Source of the DNA: JBBIOU01 sp037443205
GTDB lineage: Bacteria; Bacteroidota; Bacteroidia; Flavobacteriales_D; UBA2798
Length of the DNA stretch: 61,668 nucleotides
Reading direction: 5' to 3'
Assembly (NCBI GenBank): GCA_037443205.1
Contig: JBBIOU010000020.1
Span: forward strand, 1-61,668
Shown piece by piece: positions 42,567 through 51,419 of the stretch (position 1 is the stretch's first letter; the number at the start of each line of letters is the position of its first letter). The translations under genes and the position numbers were made by a program. The notes beneath the pieces were generated by a model, which saw only the letters and a list, made by a program, of their open reading frames with translations, did not search any database and was not told where the DNA came from.

Positions 42567-43173
42567 ATAACCTTTTTACTTCGGCTATTTTGCTAATCAG
42601 GTAAACGCTTTTGCCTTGATGAATAGGACATTCAAAACGCGTACGTTTTAATTTTCCTTTTACAAATATTTTTCCGTAAAATTCAAAAATTTCTCCTTCA
42701 CTTAGTTCTTCTAAAAAAACAGTTTCTTTTATTCCATCGTATTTTTTTAAAATTTTTAATAAATCAGTATCGGTACAGGTACTCGCTGAGGGACTTGAAA
42801 GGTGTTTATGCAAGGCGCGCGCAACATCTTCGGGAAAATATTTGCCATGCAAAAAAGGCAATAAATTTTTTGTATAAATCTCTTTCCATTCTTTGCCGTG
42901 GGGCTTAACGGTATTTTTATATACATTCCAGGTAAACAAATGAGCAAATTCGTGTATGGTTGTAACCAAAAAAGAATAACGATTTAAATTTCCGTTAATA
43001 GTAATAATATGGCCTTTACCATTTTGCGGACACAAATAATTTCCATAAACCGAATTTCGTGGCAAAGTAATTTTAAAATATACTTTATATTCTATAATCC
43101 AGCGAGCAATAATATTTTCAGCCCCCGCGGGTAAATAGCGGGCAAGTTTGCCGGCTAATTCTTGATGTGTCAT
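42556..43173 (-). CDS. SprT-like zinc metalloprotein
   Basis: 205 residues. The zinc site is TIHEFAHLFTW (HExxH) with PHGKEWKEIY downstream, the SprT-like arrangement. The C-terminal region (FYGKIFVKGKLKRTRFECP) has only one Cys, so the zinc ribbon of Spartan/SprT proteins is missing. Related proteins cleave DNA-protein crosslinks or act in transcription. The function here is not known. It follows the small lipoprotein gene by 5 nt. Confidence 0.82.
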   Translation of the reverse strand: MTHQELAGKLARYLPAGAENIIARWIIEYKVYFKITLPRNSVYGNYLCPQNGKGHIITINGNLNRYSFLVTTIHEFAHLFTWNVYKNTVKPHGKEWKEIYTKNLLPFLHGKYFPEDVARALHKHLSSPSASTCTDTDLLKILKKYDGIKETVFLEELSEGEIFEFYGKIFVKGKLKRTRFECPIHQGKSVYLISKIAEVKRLSNG

Positions 43174-43178
43174 TTCTA

Positions 43179-43316
43179 TTATAAATTTTTACTGAAATTG
43201 AATGCCGTTGAATTTTGCCATTTAGGGCAGTCCATGCATTTTTTTTTCGATTTGCAACCGACAAAAAGCAATAACAATACAAATAAAACTTTTATGCTTA
43301 ATATTTTATTATTCAT
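43179..43316 (-). CDS. Very small lipoprotein
   Basis: 45 residues: KVLFVLLLLFVGC gives a clear lipobox (Cys 21), then KSKKKCMDCPKWQN with a CxxC pair, and a short tail. The mature lipopeptide is only about 25 residues. It lies 5 nt upstream of the SprT-like gene on the same strand, so the two form a unit. The KCMDCPKW pattern could hold a metal or form a disulfide. The function is unknown. Confidence 0.7.
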   Translation of the reverse strand: MNNKILSIKVLFVLLLLFVGCKSKKKCMDCPKWQNSTAFNFSKNL

Positions 43317-43518
43317 AAATTGAAATTAATACAAAATTACTGCGTAGATAGTATTAATATTTATCCCCTTCATAATTTTGCCTTATTGTTGATAACTTTT
43401 TTGCAAAACTTTGTTTCATTAAAGTTTTCGTTCTTGCACAAACAATAATGATATGAATTGAGGTTTATTTCATAGTTTTATATTTTACTTAACTTAGCGC
43501 GATAAATTTAGCATCTAG

Positions 43519-44262
43519 TTGCAAAGTTTTTTTTACGAAATAGGCAAATTTTGGCTTTTTATACGCTTGGTTTTTCGTAAACCCGAAAAAGCAAAAGTTT
43601 ATTATCAACGATTTTTAGACGAGTGTGTGGCTATTGGTATAAATTCATTAGGGATAGTTTCTATTATGTCGCTATTTATTGGAGCTGTTATTACTTTGCA
43701 AACCGCATATAATATTGATTCTCCCTGGATACCCTTATACACGGTAGGTTTTACCGCGCGTCAAAGTATAATACTTGAGTTTTCTCCTACAATTATTTCA
43801 CTCATCCTGGCAGGCATTGTAGGTTCTAAAATTTCTTCCGAAATAGGTACTATGCGTATTTCAGAACAATTAGATGCATTAGATATAATGGGCGTTAATT
43901 CGGCTGCATTTATGGTATTACCTAAAATTTTTGGTGCAATATTTATGTTTCCGTTTATTATAATTATATCTATGTTTTTAGGTTTAATGGGAGGCTTTAT
44001 ATTTGGCGTAATTACCGGAGCAGTTTCTGAATACGAATACGTTTATGGTATTCAATATTGGTTTAATCCCTATTCGGTACAATATGCCCTAACCAAAACT
44101 GTAGCATTTGCATTTATTATTACAACCATATCTTCCTACTTCGGATACTATGTAAGCGGTGGCTCAGTAGAAGTGGGTAAAGCCAGCACTAAAGGCGTAG
44201 TAGTCAGCAGTATATTGATACTGTTGGCAAACTATCAGTTAACCCAGTGGTTATTATTATGA
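43519..44262 (+). CDS. mlaE: MlaE-family ABC transporter permease
   Basis: 247 residues with about six membrane helices. The MlaE signature is seen in GINSLGIVSIMSLFIGAVITLQTAY, FSPTIISLILAGIVGSKISSEIG and EQLDALDIMGVN. The permease works with MlaF to move phospholipids between the two membranes. The best start is TTG at 43519, since no ATG precedes the conserved region. Stop and mlaF start overlap (ATGA). The MlaD-type substrate protein is not in the window. Confidence 0.92.
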   Translation: MQSFFYEIGKFWLFIRLVFRKPEKAKVYYQRFLDECVAIGINSLGIVSIMSLFIGAVITLQTAYNIDSPWIPLYTVGFTARQSIILEFSPTIISLILAGIVGSKISSEIGTMRISEQLDALDIMGVNSAAFMVLPKIFGAIFMFPFIIIISMFLGLMGGFIFGVITGAVSEYEYVYGIQYWFNPYSVQYALTKTVAFAFIITTISSYFGYYVSGGSVEVGKASTKGVVVSSILILLANYQLTQWLLL

Positions 44263-45020
44263 TAGCAATTAAAAACATATCTAAATCATTTGGCGATACG
44301 CAAGTATTAAAAAATATTACGTTTGATTTTTTTCCCGGAAAAGTAAATATAATTATCGGGCAGAGTGGTTCAGGCAAATCGGTATTAAGCAAATGTATGG
44401 TAGGTTTGTTAGAGCCTACAGCCGGACAAGTACTTTACGGAGGAGTTGATTTTTATTCGCTCAATAATCGCGAAAGAATGAATATACGAAAAGAAATTGG
44501 TTTTCTTTTTCAATACAGTGCCCTGTTCGATTCGCTGACCGTTGAAGAAAACGTGATGTTTCCATTAAGAATGTTTACTGATTGGAGTTTGGAGCAAATG
44601 AAAGATAGGGTAAATTTTTGTCTCAAGCGTGTAAATATGGAAAACAAAAATCATCTGTATCCGGCTGAACTGAGTGGTGGAATGAAAAAAAGAGTAGGTA
44701 TAGCACGCGCCATCTCCATGAACCCCAAATACCTCTTTTGCGATGAACCAAATTCAGGCCTCGACCCCCAAACCTCTATATTAATTGACAACCTGATAGA
44801 AGAAATTACACACGAGTTTAATATCACTACCGTAGTTATTACGCACGATATGAACTCGGTAATAGAAATTGGTCAAAACATTATGTTTATTTACAAAGGT
44901 GAAAATTGGTGGCAAGGCGGCAAAGAAGATATCATTAAAACCAATAATAAAGAAATAAACGATTTTGTTTATGCCAGCAAATTTATGCAAACACTTAAAG
45001 ACAAGTTAGCGGGTAACTGA
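44259..45020 (+). CDS. mlaF: MlaF-family ABC transporter ATPase
   Basis: 253 residues from the ATG at 44259, which overlaps the mlaE stop codon; a GTG 12 nt upstream would also be in frame. Walker A is GQSGSGKSVLSK, the Q-loop LFQYSALF, the signature LSGGMKKRVGIARA and Walker B YLFCDEPNSGLDP, followed by VITHDM. This matches the MlaF ATPase that powers phospholipid transport with MlaE. Confidence 0.93.
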   Translation: MIAIKNISKSFGDTQVLKNITFDFFPGKVNIIIGQSGSGKSVLSKCMVGLLEPTAGQVLYGGVDFYSLNNRERMNIRKEIGFLFQYSALFDSLTVEENVMFPLRMFTDWSLEQMKDRVNFCLKRVNMENKNHLYPAELSGGMKKRVGIARAISMNPKYLFCDEPNSGLDPQTSILIDNLIEEITHEFNITTVVITHDMNSVIEIGQNIMFIYKGENWWQGGKEDIIKTNNKEINDFVYASKFMQTLKDKLAGN

Positions 45021-45093
45021 TATGAACCATGTAATTATATGTTTGATTAATAAATAATCCAAATAATTATTATATTTACAATTCGTTTTAGTT

Positions 45094-45528
45094 ATGTTGA
45101 ATAAAAAACAAATCAGTTCTATGAGCAAACAACCGGAAAATAATTCGCCTGATAAATTAAATCGTATTGTAGAAGGAACCGAAATTATTGGCGATATCAA
45201 ATCAGATAGTAACATTCGCATTGACGGTAAGTTAAAAGGCAATGTTTTAATCAAAGGCCGTTTGGTAATCGGTAATAACGGAACTATTGAAGGCCAAATA
45301 CACTGCGAAAATGCCGATATCGAAGGCAATTTTACCGGCAAGATAACCGTTAATCAGTTACTAACATTGAAATCCTCTGCCAAACTCACGGGTGATGTTA
45401 TTACCGGTAAACTGGCCATTGAACCCGGTGCAGAATTTTCGGGTACTTGCAAAATGGGAAACAACAAAGACCATAGCCATACAATAGCCATGGAAAATAA
45501 TGCAAATGCATCTATTAAATCCACCTGA
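45094..45528 (+). CDS. Bactofilin (polymer-forming cytoskeletal protein)
   Basis: 144 residues. A short disordered N-terminus is followed by a right-handed beta-helix repeat (IVEGTEIIGDIKSDSNIRID, GKLKGNVLIKGRLVIGNNGT, EGQIHCENADIEGNFTGKI), the bactofilin domain, and a disordered tail. Bactofilins self-assemble without nucleotide and organise the envelope. The second Met (45121) is an equally good start. It sits just before the ATP synthase genes, an order seen in other Bacteroidota. Confidence 0.9.
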   Translation: MLNKKQISSMSKQPENNSPDKLNRIVEGTEIIGDIKSDSNIRIDGKLKGNVLIKGRLVIGNNGTIEGQIHCENADIEGNFTGKITVNQLLTLKSSAKLTGDVITGKLAIEPGAEFSGTCKMGNNKDHSHTIAMENNANASIKST

Positions 45529-45551
45529 ATTTTCCCGCTGCCTGATAACGG

Positions 45552-45770
45552 ATGCATAAACAGCCCAATAAATTTTTAAGTCTGATAAGTATGTCTGCCC
45601 AAATGGGTGTAACCATATTTTTAGGATCCTACTTTGGCAAAATGCTGGATGAAAAATACAGCCTCGAAAAAAAATGGTTTACCATGGCTCTGACTTTACT
45701 CTCAGTAATTATTGCTTTATACTTTGTGATTAAACAACTCAATAAAATAAATAATGCCGATAAAAAATAA
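45552..45770 (+). CDS. AtpZ/AtpI-family ATP synthase accessory protein
   Basis: 72 residues with two membrane helices (about 12-28 and 42-62): SLISMSAQMGVTIFLGSYFG, then a charged loop with EKKWFTMALTLLSVIIALYF. This is the AtpZ/AtpI family found before atpB; it helps assemble the c-ring or handles Mg/Ca ions. It overlaps the next gene by 17 nt. Confidence 0.85.
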   Translation: MHKQPNKFLSLISMSAQMGVTIFLGSYFGKMLDEKYSLEKKWFTMALTLLSVIIALYFVIKQLNKINNADKK

Positions 45771-46146
45771 AGCGCTGTTTATATATAAATTCATCTTTTG
45801 GTTAACAGTAACTCTCATTATATCCTATTTTCTACAATTTTACGTACTAAAAATATTTAATAATCACTCCGGTCTTATTACTTCATACTCTTTGAACGGC
45901 ACAATAGCCATATTGGTATTTTATTTACTGATATTTGTCATGCACAAAAATTCGCTCTCAGCCATCTACGCATTTTTGGCGGGTACGGCTATAAAATTAA
46001 CCGCTTACTTTGTTGTTTTTTACCCGGTATTTAAAGCCGATGGAAAAATTACAAAACCCGAATTTTTTACATTTTTTTTACCTTATGCAGTTTCGCTATT
46101 TATCGAAATAATTTTTTTAGCACAGCATCTTAAACAACCAAAATAA
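45754..46146 (+). CDS. Membrane protein of the ATP synthase locus
   Basis: 130 residues with four predicted membrane helices and no signal peptide. It starts within the AtpZ-like gene (17-nt overlap) and precedes atpB by 102 nt. Small four-helix proteins in this place are common in Bacteroidota and may correspond to an AtpI-like factor, but I cannot name a family with confidence. KFIFWLTVTLIISYFLQFYV is the first helix. Confidence 0.75.
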   Translation: MPIKNKALFIYKFIFWLTVTLIISYFLQFYVLKIFNNHSGLITSYSLNGTIAILVFYLLIFVMHKNSLSAIYAFLAGTAIKLTAYFVVFYPVFKADGKITKPEFFTFFLPYAVSLFIEIIFLAQHLKQPK

Positions 46147-46206
46147 GCCACTCAAGGAAAATAACACGTAATTCGGCTAATTTTTTTTTTCTATAAAATA
46201 ATTGCA

Positions 46207-46214
46207 TAGCTTTG
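46207..46214 (+). promoter_or_regulatory. Putative -7 box for atpB
   Basis: TAGCTTTG, an exact TAnnTTTG match, 34 nt before the atpB ATG at 46249. It gives the structural ATP synthase genes a promoter separate from the upstream accessory genes. Confidence 0.45.
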
Positions 46215-46248
46215 CACCGCTTTTTTAGGACTAATTAGAGTTAAAAAC

Positions 46249-47343
46249 ATGATTTACAGGTTATTTACTATCATTTCCCTTTATATTCTACACAGTTTTT
46301 CAACTGTACTTTTTGCAAGCGAAAACCACCATGCTAATGCTGAAAAAGAACATACTCATACCGATATTAAAAGTGAAATAAAAGCAGATATTCAGCACCA
46401 TTTACAGGATTCTTACGACTTTCATTTGTTTTCAGATAAAACAACCGGTAAACACTATGGCTTTCCGTTGCCGGTTATTTTATGGGATGGCGGATTACAT
46501 ATTTTTCTGTCGTCAGCATTTCATCACGGAGAAAATGTAGTTCAATCCGGTGGAAATTATTACAAACTTTATCACAACAAAATTTACAAAACCGATGCTT
46601 CAGGCACATTGAATTTTGATGAACACCATCATCCTACCAACGATAAACCGCTCGACTTTTCTATTACCAAAAACGTATTTATGATATTGCTTATATCTCT
46701 TATTATACTTTTGATGTTTAAGAGTATGGCCAAATCTTATCAAAAAAACGGAGTATTGCCACGCGGTGTAGGAAGATTTCTCGAACCTATTATACTCTAT
46801 GTTAGAAACGAAATAGCCATCCCCAACATAGGAGAAAAACATTATAAAAGATATATGCCCTATTTACTCACAGTATTCTTTTTTATATGGATAGTTAACT
46901 TGTTTGGCTTAACTCCGCTGGGTGTAAACATTACCAACAACATAGCTGTAACATTTTGTTTGGCCATCCTTACTTTTTTAATCACCACCTTTACGGCAAA
47001 AAAATATTATTGGCAACATATTTTCTGGATGCCCGGTGTGCCGGCACCAATGAAAGTTGTGTTAGCTCCCATCGAATTATTAGGCATCTTTATTAAGCCC
47101 TTTTCGTTGATGATACGTTTATACGCAAACATCACCGCAGGACACATTGTATTGATGAGTTTAATAGGGATGATGTTTGTATTTCAAAACTGGATAGGCA
47201 GTTCACTCTCGTTTTTGCTGGCATTTGTATTGTCCATACTCGAATTATTGGTAGCGGCACTGCAAGCCTATATTTTTACCATGCTCTCTGCGCTGTATTT
47301 TGGTTCGGCCGTTGAAGAGCACCATCACGATTCACACCATTAA
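46249..47343 (+). CDS. atpB: F-type ATP synthase subunit a
   Basis: 364 residues. A signal-peptide-like helix and a His-rich N-terminal extension (ENHHANAEKEHTHTD) precede the usual subunit a. The essential Arg lies in LMIRLYANITAGHIVLM. ELLGIFIKPFSLM and LELLVAALQAYIFTMLSALYF are the proton-channel helices. The N-terminal extension of about 140 residues, beyond E. coli length, is normal in Bacteroidota. The C-terminus is also His-rich (EEHHHDSHH). Confidence 0.94.
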   Translation: MIYRLFTIISLYILHSFSTVLFASENHHANAEKEHTHTDIKSEIKADIQHHLQDSYDFHLFSDKTTGKHYGFPLPVILWDGGLHIFLSSAFHHGENVVQSGGNYYKLYHNKIYKTDASGTLNFDEHHHPTNDKPLDFSITKNVFMILLISLIILLMFKSMAKSYQKNGVLPRGVGRFLEPIILYVRNEIAIPNIGEKHYKRYMPYLLTVFFFIWIVNLFGLTPLGVNITNNIAVTFCLAILTFLITTFTAKKYYWQHIFWMPGVPAPMKVVLAPIELLGIFIKPFSLMIRLYANITAGHIVLMSLIGMMFVFQNWIGSSLSFLLAFVLSILELLVAALQAYIFTMLSALYFGSAVEEHHHDSHH

Positions 47344-47388
47344 TTTTTTTTTAAATATGCATTTTCTAACCCTTAAAAATAATAAATT

Positions 47389-47583
47389 ATGGAAATTATC
47401 CCCAAAATTGTAGGAGCAGGTTTAGTAGTTATCGGTGCCGGAATAGGCATTGGTAAAATTGGTGGCTCTGCCATGGAAGCCATTGCACGCCAGCCCGAAG
47501 CTACCGGAAAAATTCAAACAGCCATGCTTATTGCCGCTGCGCTGATTGAAGGCATCGGATTTGCTGCATTATTTGCAGTATAA
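47389..47583 (+). CDS. atpE: F-type ATP synthase subunit c
   Basis: 64 residues forming two helices. Helix 1 has the Gly-rich GAGIGIGKIGG, the loop is ARQPEATGKIQ, and helix 2 has ALIEGIGFAALF with the ion-binding Glu. Helix 1 lacks the Gln, and helix 2 lacks the ES/ET pair, that mark sodium-binding rings, so protons are the likely ion. A strong hairpin follows in the spacer before atpF. Confidence 0.93.
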   Translation: MEIIPKIVGAGLVVIGAGIGIGKIGGSAMEAIARQPEATGKIQTAMLIAAALIEGIGFAALFAV

Positions 47584-47591
47584 TCTTAATT

Positions 47592-47626
47592 CAAATAAAC
47601 CGCAACGGTTGGTTGCGGTTTATTTG
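47592..47626 (+). terminator. Strong hairpin between atpE and atpF (possible partial terminator or mRNA stabiliser)
   Basis: Perfect 15-bp stem CAAATAAACCGCAAC/GTTGCGGTTTATTTG with a GGTTG loop, starting 9 nt after the atpE stop. The T-tract is weak (TTTTTAAT 6 nt later). Placed just after the c-subunit gene, it could raise the relative yield of subunit c by protecting or ending part of the transcript. Confidence 0.7.
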
Positions 47627-47666
47627 ATTTTTAATATTATTAAAAACAAATAATACACATATAAAA

Positions 47667-48167
47667 ATGGAAAAACTAATCAGTGAATTTTCGGTAGGAT
47701 TGTTTTTTTGGCAAACAATATTGTTTGTAGCATTAATACTATTACTCAGAAAATACGCATGGAAACCCATATTAAGCGCAGTTGAAGAACGTGAAAAAAA
47801 TATTTCTGAAGCCGTAGAACAGGCACAGCGTGCACGCGAAGAAATGGCACGCCTGAAATCGAGTAATGAAGATTTGTTAAAACAAGCTCGTGAAGAAAGA
47901 GACAATATTTTAAAAGAAGCCAATCAGGTTAAAGAGCAAATCATTAGCGAAGCAAAAAATAAAGCCAAAGAAGAAGCCGAAAAAATTATAGCAGCTTCGC
48001 GATTGGTTATTCAAAATGAAAAAATGGCCGCACTAACCGAATTAAAAAATCAGGTAGCCGTGCTTTCAATAGAAATTGCAGAAAAAATTTTACGCAACGA
48101 ATTATCCAAAGACGATAAACAAAAACAATTAGCCAACACATTGGCTGATGAAATAAATTTAAACTAA
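47667..48167 (+). CDS. atpF: F-type ATP synthase subunit b
   Basis: 166 residues. One N-terminal helix (about 8-28, GLFFWQTILFVALILLL) with RKYAWKPILSAVEERE is followed by a long alpha-helical coiled coil, as in subunit b, the peripheral stalk joining F1 to Fo. It follows atpE after 83 nt including a hairpin, and the next gene begins 1 nt after the stop. Confidence 0.93.
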   Translation: MEKLISEFSVGLFFWQTILFVALILLLRKYAWKPILSAVEEREKNISEAVEQAQRAREEMARLKSSNEDLLKQAREERDNILKEANQVKEQIISEAKNKAKEEAEKIIAASRLVIQNEKMAALTELKNQVAVLSIEIAEKILRNELSKDDKQKQLANTLADEINLN

Positions 48168-48168
48168 T

Positions 48169-48729
48169 ATGAAAGGCTTAAGAGTAGCTTCGCGATACGC
48201 AAAATCATTAATGAGTTTAGCCATCGAGCAAAAACAACTGGATGCGGTTTATGCAGATATGAACACCATTAGTACAACCTGCGCAAACAGCCGCGATTTG
48301 CAGTTGCTGCTTAAAAGCCCGATAATCAAATCAGATAAGAAAAAAAGCATAATTGCAAAAATCTTTGCAGATAAATTAAATAAAATATCACAGGCCTTCG
48401 TCAATATTATTATTACTCATCGCAGAGAAGACATACTTTTTGAAATAGCTCAAAACTTTGTTGAACAATACAAACGCTACAATCATATAACCACAGCACA
48501 GGTAACAAGTGCTGTTGAGTTAGACCAAGCAATAATCAGAAAAATTTCCGCAATTGTTCAAAAACAAAGTGCCGGCAAGCAAGTAGAAATCAAACAAACA
48601 GTTAACCCTGAAATTATCGGAGGAATAATTGTTAGAGTGGATGATAAACAATATGACGGAAGCATTTCCAGAAAACTAAACGAATTAAAGAAGACATTCT
48701 CAAAAAATACATACCAATCACAATTGTAA
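48169..48729 (+). CDS. atpH: F-type ATP synthase subunit delta
   Basis: 186 residues. RVASRYAKSLMSLAIEQKQL at the N-terminus and VNPEIIGGIIVRVDDKQYDGSI near the C-terminus are the delta (OSCP) hallmarks. The subunit caps the F1 head and binds the b stalk. It is directly between atpF and atpA. Confidence 0.94.
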   Translation: MKGLRVASRYAKSLMSLAIEQKQLDAVYADMNTISTTCANSRDLQLLLKSPIIKSDKKKSIIAKIFADKLNKISQAFVNIIITHRREDILFEIAQNFVEQYKRYNHITTAQVTSAVELDQAIIRKISAIVQKQSAGKQVEIKQTVNPEIIGGIIVRVDDKQYDGSISRKLNELKKTFSKNTYQSQL

Positions 48730-48741
48730 AATTTATTATTT

Positions 48742-50322
48742 ATGGCAGAAATTAAACCCGCTGAAGTATCAGCAATTTTAAGAGAACAACTGGCAGGACT
48801 TAAGTCGGCAGCAGAACTTGAAGAAATTGGTACCGTATTACAGGTTGGCGATGGAATTGCCCGTATATACGGATTAAACAATGTGCAATCAGGCGAATTG
48901 ATAGAATTTGAAAACGGATTACGCGGAATAGTGCTTAACCTGGAAGAAGACAATGTGGGAGCAGTACTCTTAGGCTCATCTAATGATATTAAAGAAGGAG
49001 ATACCGCAAAACGCACCGGAACCATTGCCTCCATTAAAGTAGGTGATGGTATGACCGGACGCGTAGTAAATACCCTAGGAGAACCCATAGACGGCAAAGG
49101 CCCTATAACCGGTACTACCTACGATATGCCTTTAGAACGAAAGGCCCCGGGTGTTATTTTCCGTCAACCGGTTAATGAACCCCTGCAAACCGGTATCAAA
49201 GCTATTGACGCCATGATTCCTATCGGACGTGGTCAACGAGAGCTGATAATTGGTGACCGACAAACAGGTAAAACTACCGTTGCCATAGATACGATTATCA
49301 ATCAAAAAGAATTTTACGACAAAGGTCAACCTGTTTATTGTATATATGTTGCCATTGGTCAAAAAGGATCTACTGTTGCAGGAATAGTTAAAAAACTAGA
49401 AGATGCAGGTGCTATGAACTATACAACAGTAGTTGCAGCAAATGCCTCCGACCCTGCACCCATGCAGTTTTACGCTCCGTTTGCCGGTGCCGCCATTGGC
49501 GAATATTTTCGCGATACCGGTCGTCCGGCATTAATCATCTATGACGATTTATCAAAACAAGCCGTTGCCTACCGCGAAGTATCATTATTGCTTAGAAGAC
49601 CTCCCGGACGCGAAGCCTATCCCGGAGACGTTTTTTATCTGCACTCCCGCTTGCTCGAAAGAGCCGCAAAAATTATTGCCTCAGACGAAATAGCTAAAAA
49701 CATGAACGACCTCCCCGATTCGATTAAACCAATCGTAAAAGGAGGAGGTTCCTTAACAGCCTTACCTATTATTGAAACACAAGCAGGAGACGTTTCTGCA
49801 TACATTCCCACCAATGTAATTTCGATTACCGATGGACAGATATTCCTGGAATCAAATCTCTTTAACTCAGGTGTACGCCCTGCTATCAACGTGGGTATAT
49901 CTGTATCGCGTGTAGGAGGTTCTGCTCAAATTAAATCCATGAAAAAAGTTGCGGGTACTTTAAAACTAGACCAGGCACAATATCGCGAACTGGAAGCATT
50001 TGCAAAATTTGGTTCAGACCTGGATGCCGCAACCAAAGCAGTATTAGAGAAAGGTAAAAGAAATGTTGAAATCCTTAAACAACGCGAAAATGCTCCGCTT
50101 TCGGTTGAAAAACAAATTGCCATAATTTATTGCGGTACCAAAGGTTTACTTCAACATGTGCCGGTTAATAAAGTAAAATCTTTTGAAGAAGAATACCTGT
50201 CTTTCTTAGACGCTAAACACCGCGATGTGCTTGATAAATTAAGAGCAGGTCAATTAGACGATGAAATTACAAAAGTGTTAGAAAAAGTTTGCAAAGAGCT
50301 ATCTGAAAAATATGCTAAATAA
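48742..50322 (+). CDS. atpA: F-type ATP synthase subunit alpha
   Basis: 526 residues. The P-loop is GDRQTGKT, with GVIFRQPVNEPLQTGIKAID before it and DLSKQAVAYREVSLLLRRPP and LPIIETQAGDVSAYIPTN after; the C-terminal helical domain is intact. It forms the F1 hexamer with beta, but the beta and epsilon genes (atpD, atpC) are not in this operon, as is usual in Bacteroidota. Confidence 0.98.
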   Translation: MAEIKPAEVSAILREQLAGLKSAAELEEIGTVLQVGDGIARIYGLNNVQSGELIEFENGLRGIVLNLEEDNVGAVLLGSSNDIKEGDTAKRTGTIASIKVGDGMTGRVVNTLGEPIDGKGPITGTTYDMPLERKAPGVIFRQPVNEPLQTGIKAIDAMIPIGRGQRELIIGDRQTGKTTVAIDTIINQKEFYDKGQPVYCIYVAIGQKGSTVAGIVKKLEDAGAMNYTTVVAANASDPAPMQFYAPFAGAAIGEYFRDTGRPALIIYDDLSKQAVAYREVSLLLRRPPGREAYPGDVFYLHSRLLERAAKIIASDEIAKNMNDLPDSIKPIVKGGGSLTALPIIETQAGDVSAYIPTNVISITDGQIFLESNLFNSGVRPAINVGISVSRVGGSAQIKSMKKVAGTLKLDQAQYRELEAFAKFGSDLDAATKAVLEKGKRNVEILKQRENAPLSVEKQIAIIYCGTKGLLQHVPVNKVKSFEEEYLSFLDAKHRDVLDKLRAGQLDDEITKVLEKVCKELSEKYAK

Positions 50323-50346
50323 GATTATCAAAAACCGTATAACTGA

Positions 50347-51228
50347 ATGGCTAATTTAAAAGAAATACGCGGAAGAATTGTTTCGGTAAACTCTACCAAA
50401 CAAATAACTTCGGCTATGAAAATGGTATCTGCCGCAAAATTAAAACGCGCTCAGGATGCTATTTTGCAAATGCGCCCCTATGCCGAAAAATTACAGGAAA
50501 TATTAGTAAATCTAACTGCTTCGTTAGAGGTGTCAGACAGCCCCTATGCTGCTCAACGCGAAACAAAAAACATACTCATTGTAGCGATTAGTTCTAACCG
50601 CGGCTTATGCGGAGGCTTTAATAATAATGTAATAAAACTTGCCACTAAACTTGCTAAAGAAAACGCAGCTAGCAATAATGTAGCTATATTATCAATCGGA
50701 AAAAAAGCTTCTGAGTATTTTAAAAATACGGTATATAATATCAAAGCAAGCGATTTTCCTAAAAACCTTAACGAAGTTTTTGATAATCTTAATTTCGCTG
50801 CAGTTAGTCCCATAGCCGAAAATATTATGAGGCACTTTATTGATAAAAGCATTGACAGGGTAATATTGGTATATAATAAATTTAAAAACCCTGCTGTACA
50901 GGAAGTTGTAGCTGAGCAATTTTTGCCCATCGTTGCTAAATCAAATAATCATACACAACAAACTATTACGGATTATATCTTTGAACCCGGTAAACAGCAA
51001 ATAGTGCTGGATTTAATTCCAAAGTCTCTTAAAGTACAATTTTATAAAGCCTTGTTAGATTCTTTTGCCTCAGAACATGGCGCCCGAATGACAGCCATGC
51101 ATAAAGCTACCGACAATGCAACAGAATTAATAAGAGATTTACGCATTAACTATAATAAAGCCCGCCAGGCATCTATTACCAACGAAATACTCGAAATTGT
51201 TGCCGGTGCCGAAGCCTTAAAAGGTTGA
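50347..51228 (+). CDS. atpG: F-type ATP synthase subunit gamma
   Basis: 293 residues. RGRIVSVNSTKQITSAMKMV at the N-terminus, SSNRGLCGGFNNNV in the middle and SEHGARMTAMHKATDNATEL followed by LRINYNKARQASITNEILEI at the C-terminus are canonical gamma motifs. It is the central shaft of F1. It is the last gene of the operon; a dispersed repeat follows in the spacer and no clear terminator was seen. Confidence 0.96.
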   Translation: MANLKEIRGRIVSVNSTKQITSAMKMVSAAKLKRAQDAILQMRPYAEKLQEILVNLTASLEVSDSPYAAQRETKNILIVAISSNRGLCGGFNNNVIKLATKLAKENAASNNVAILSIGKKASEYFKNTVYNIKASDFPKNLNEVFDNLNFAAVSPIAENIMRHFIDKSIDRVILVYNKFKNPAVQEVVAEQFLPIVAKSNNHTQQTITDYIFEPGKQQIVLDLIPKSLKVQFYKALLDSFASEHGARMTAMHKATDNATELIRDLRINYNKARQASITNEILEIVAGAEALKG

Positions 51229-51276
51229 TTTTTAGCCCTTTTATAGCCTTAAGTATCAAATTAATTATTTTTCAAC

Positions 51277-51303
51277 AATCCCAAATTCAGCATCCGAAAT
51301 TTG
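51277..51303. repeat. 27-bp dispersed intergenic repeat, copy 2
   Basis: AATCCCAAATTCAGCAT then CC and GAAATTTG. It differs from 37767-37793 only by CC for TA. It lies 49 nt after atpG. Confidence 0.75.
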
Positions 51304-51419
51304 CTTAATTTCAATACGTAATTTGGATTTAAACACTCTTTACATAAATTTATCATAAAAACCGTAATAGTATATAAATTTTTTTCTATCTTTCGATTTG
51401 ATAAATTTAATTTCAAATT

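Noticed and set aside
48558..49097. 179-codon open frame antisense to atpH/atpA
   Set aside because: Shadow of the conserved atpA reading frame; it spans a gene boundary on the other strand and carries no recognisable motif.
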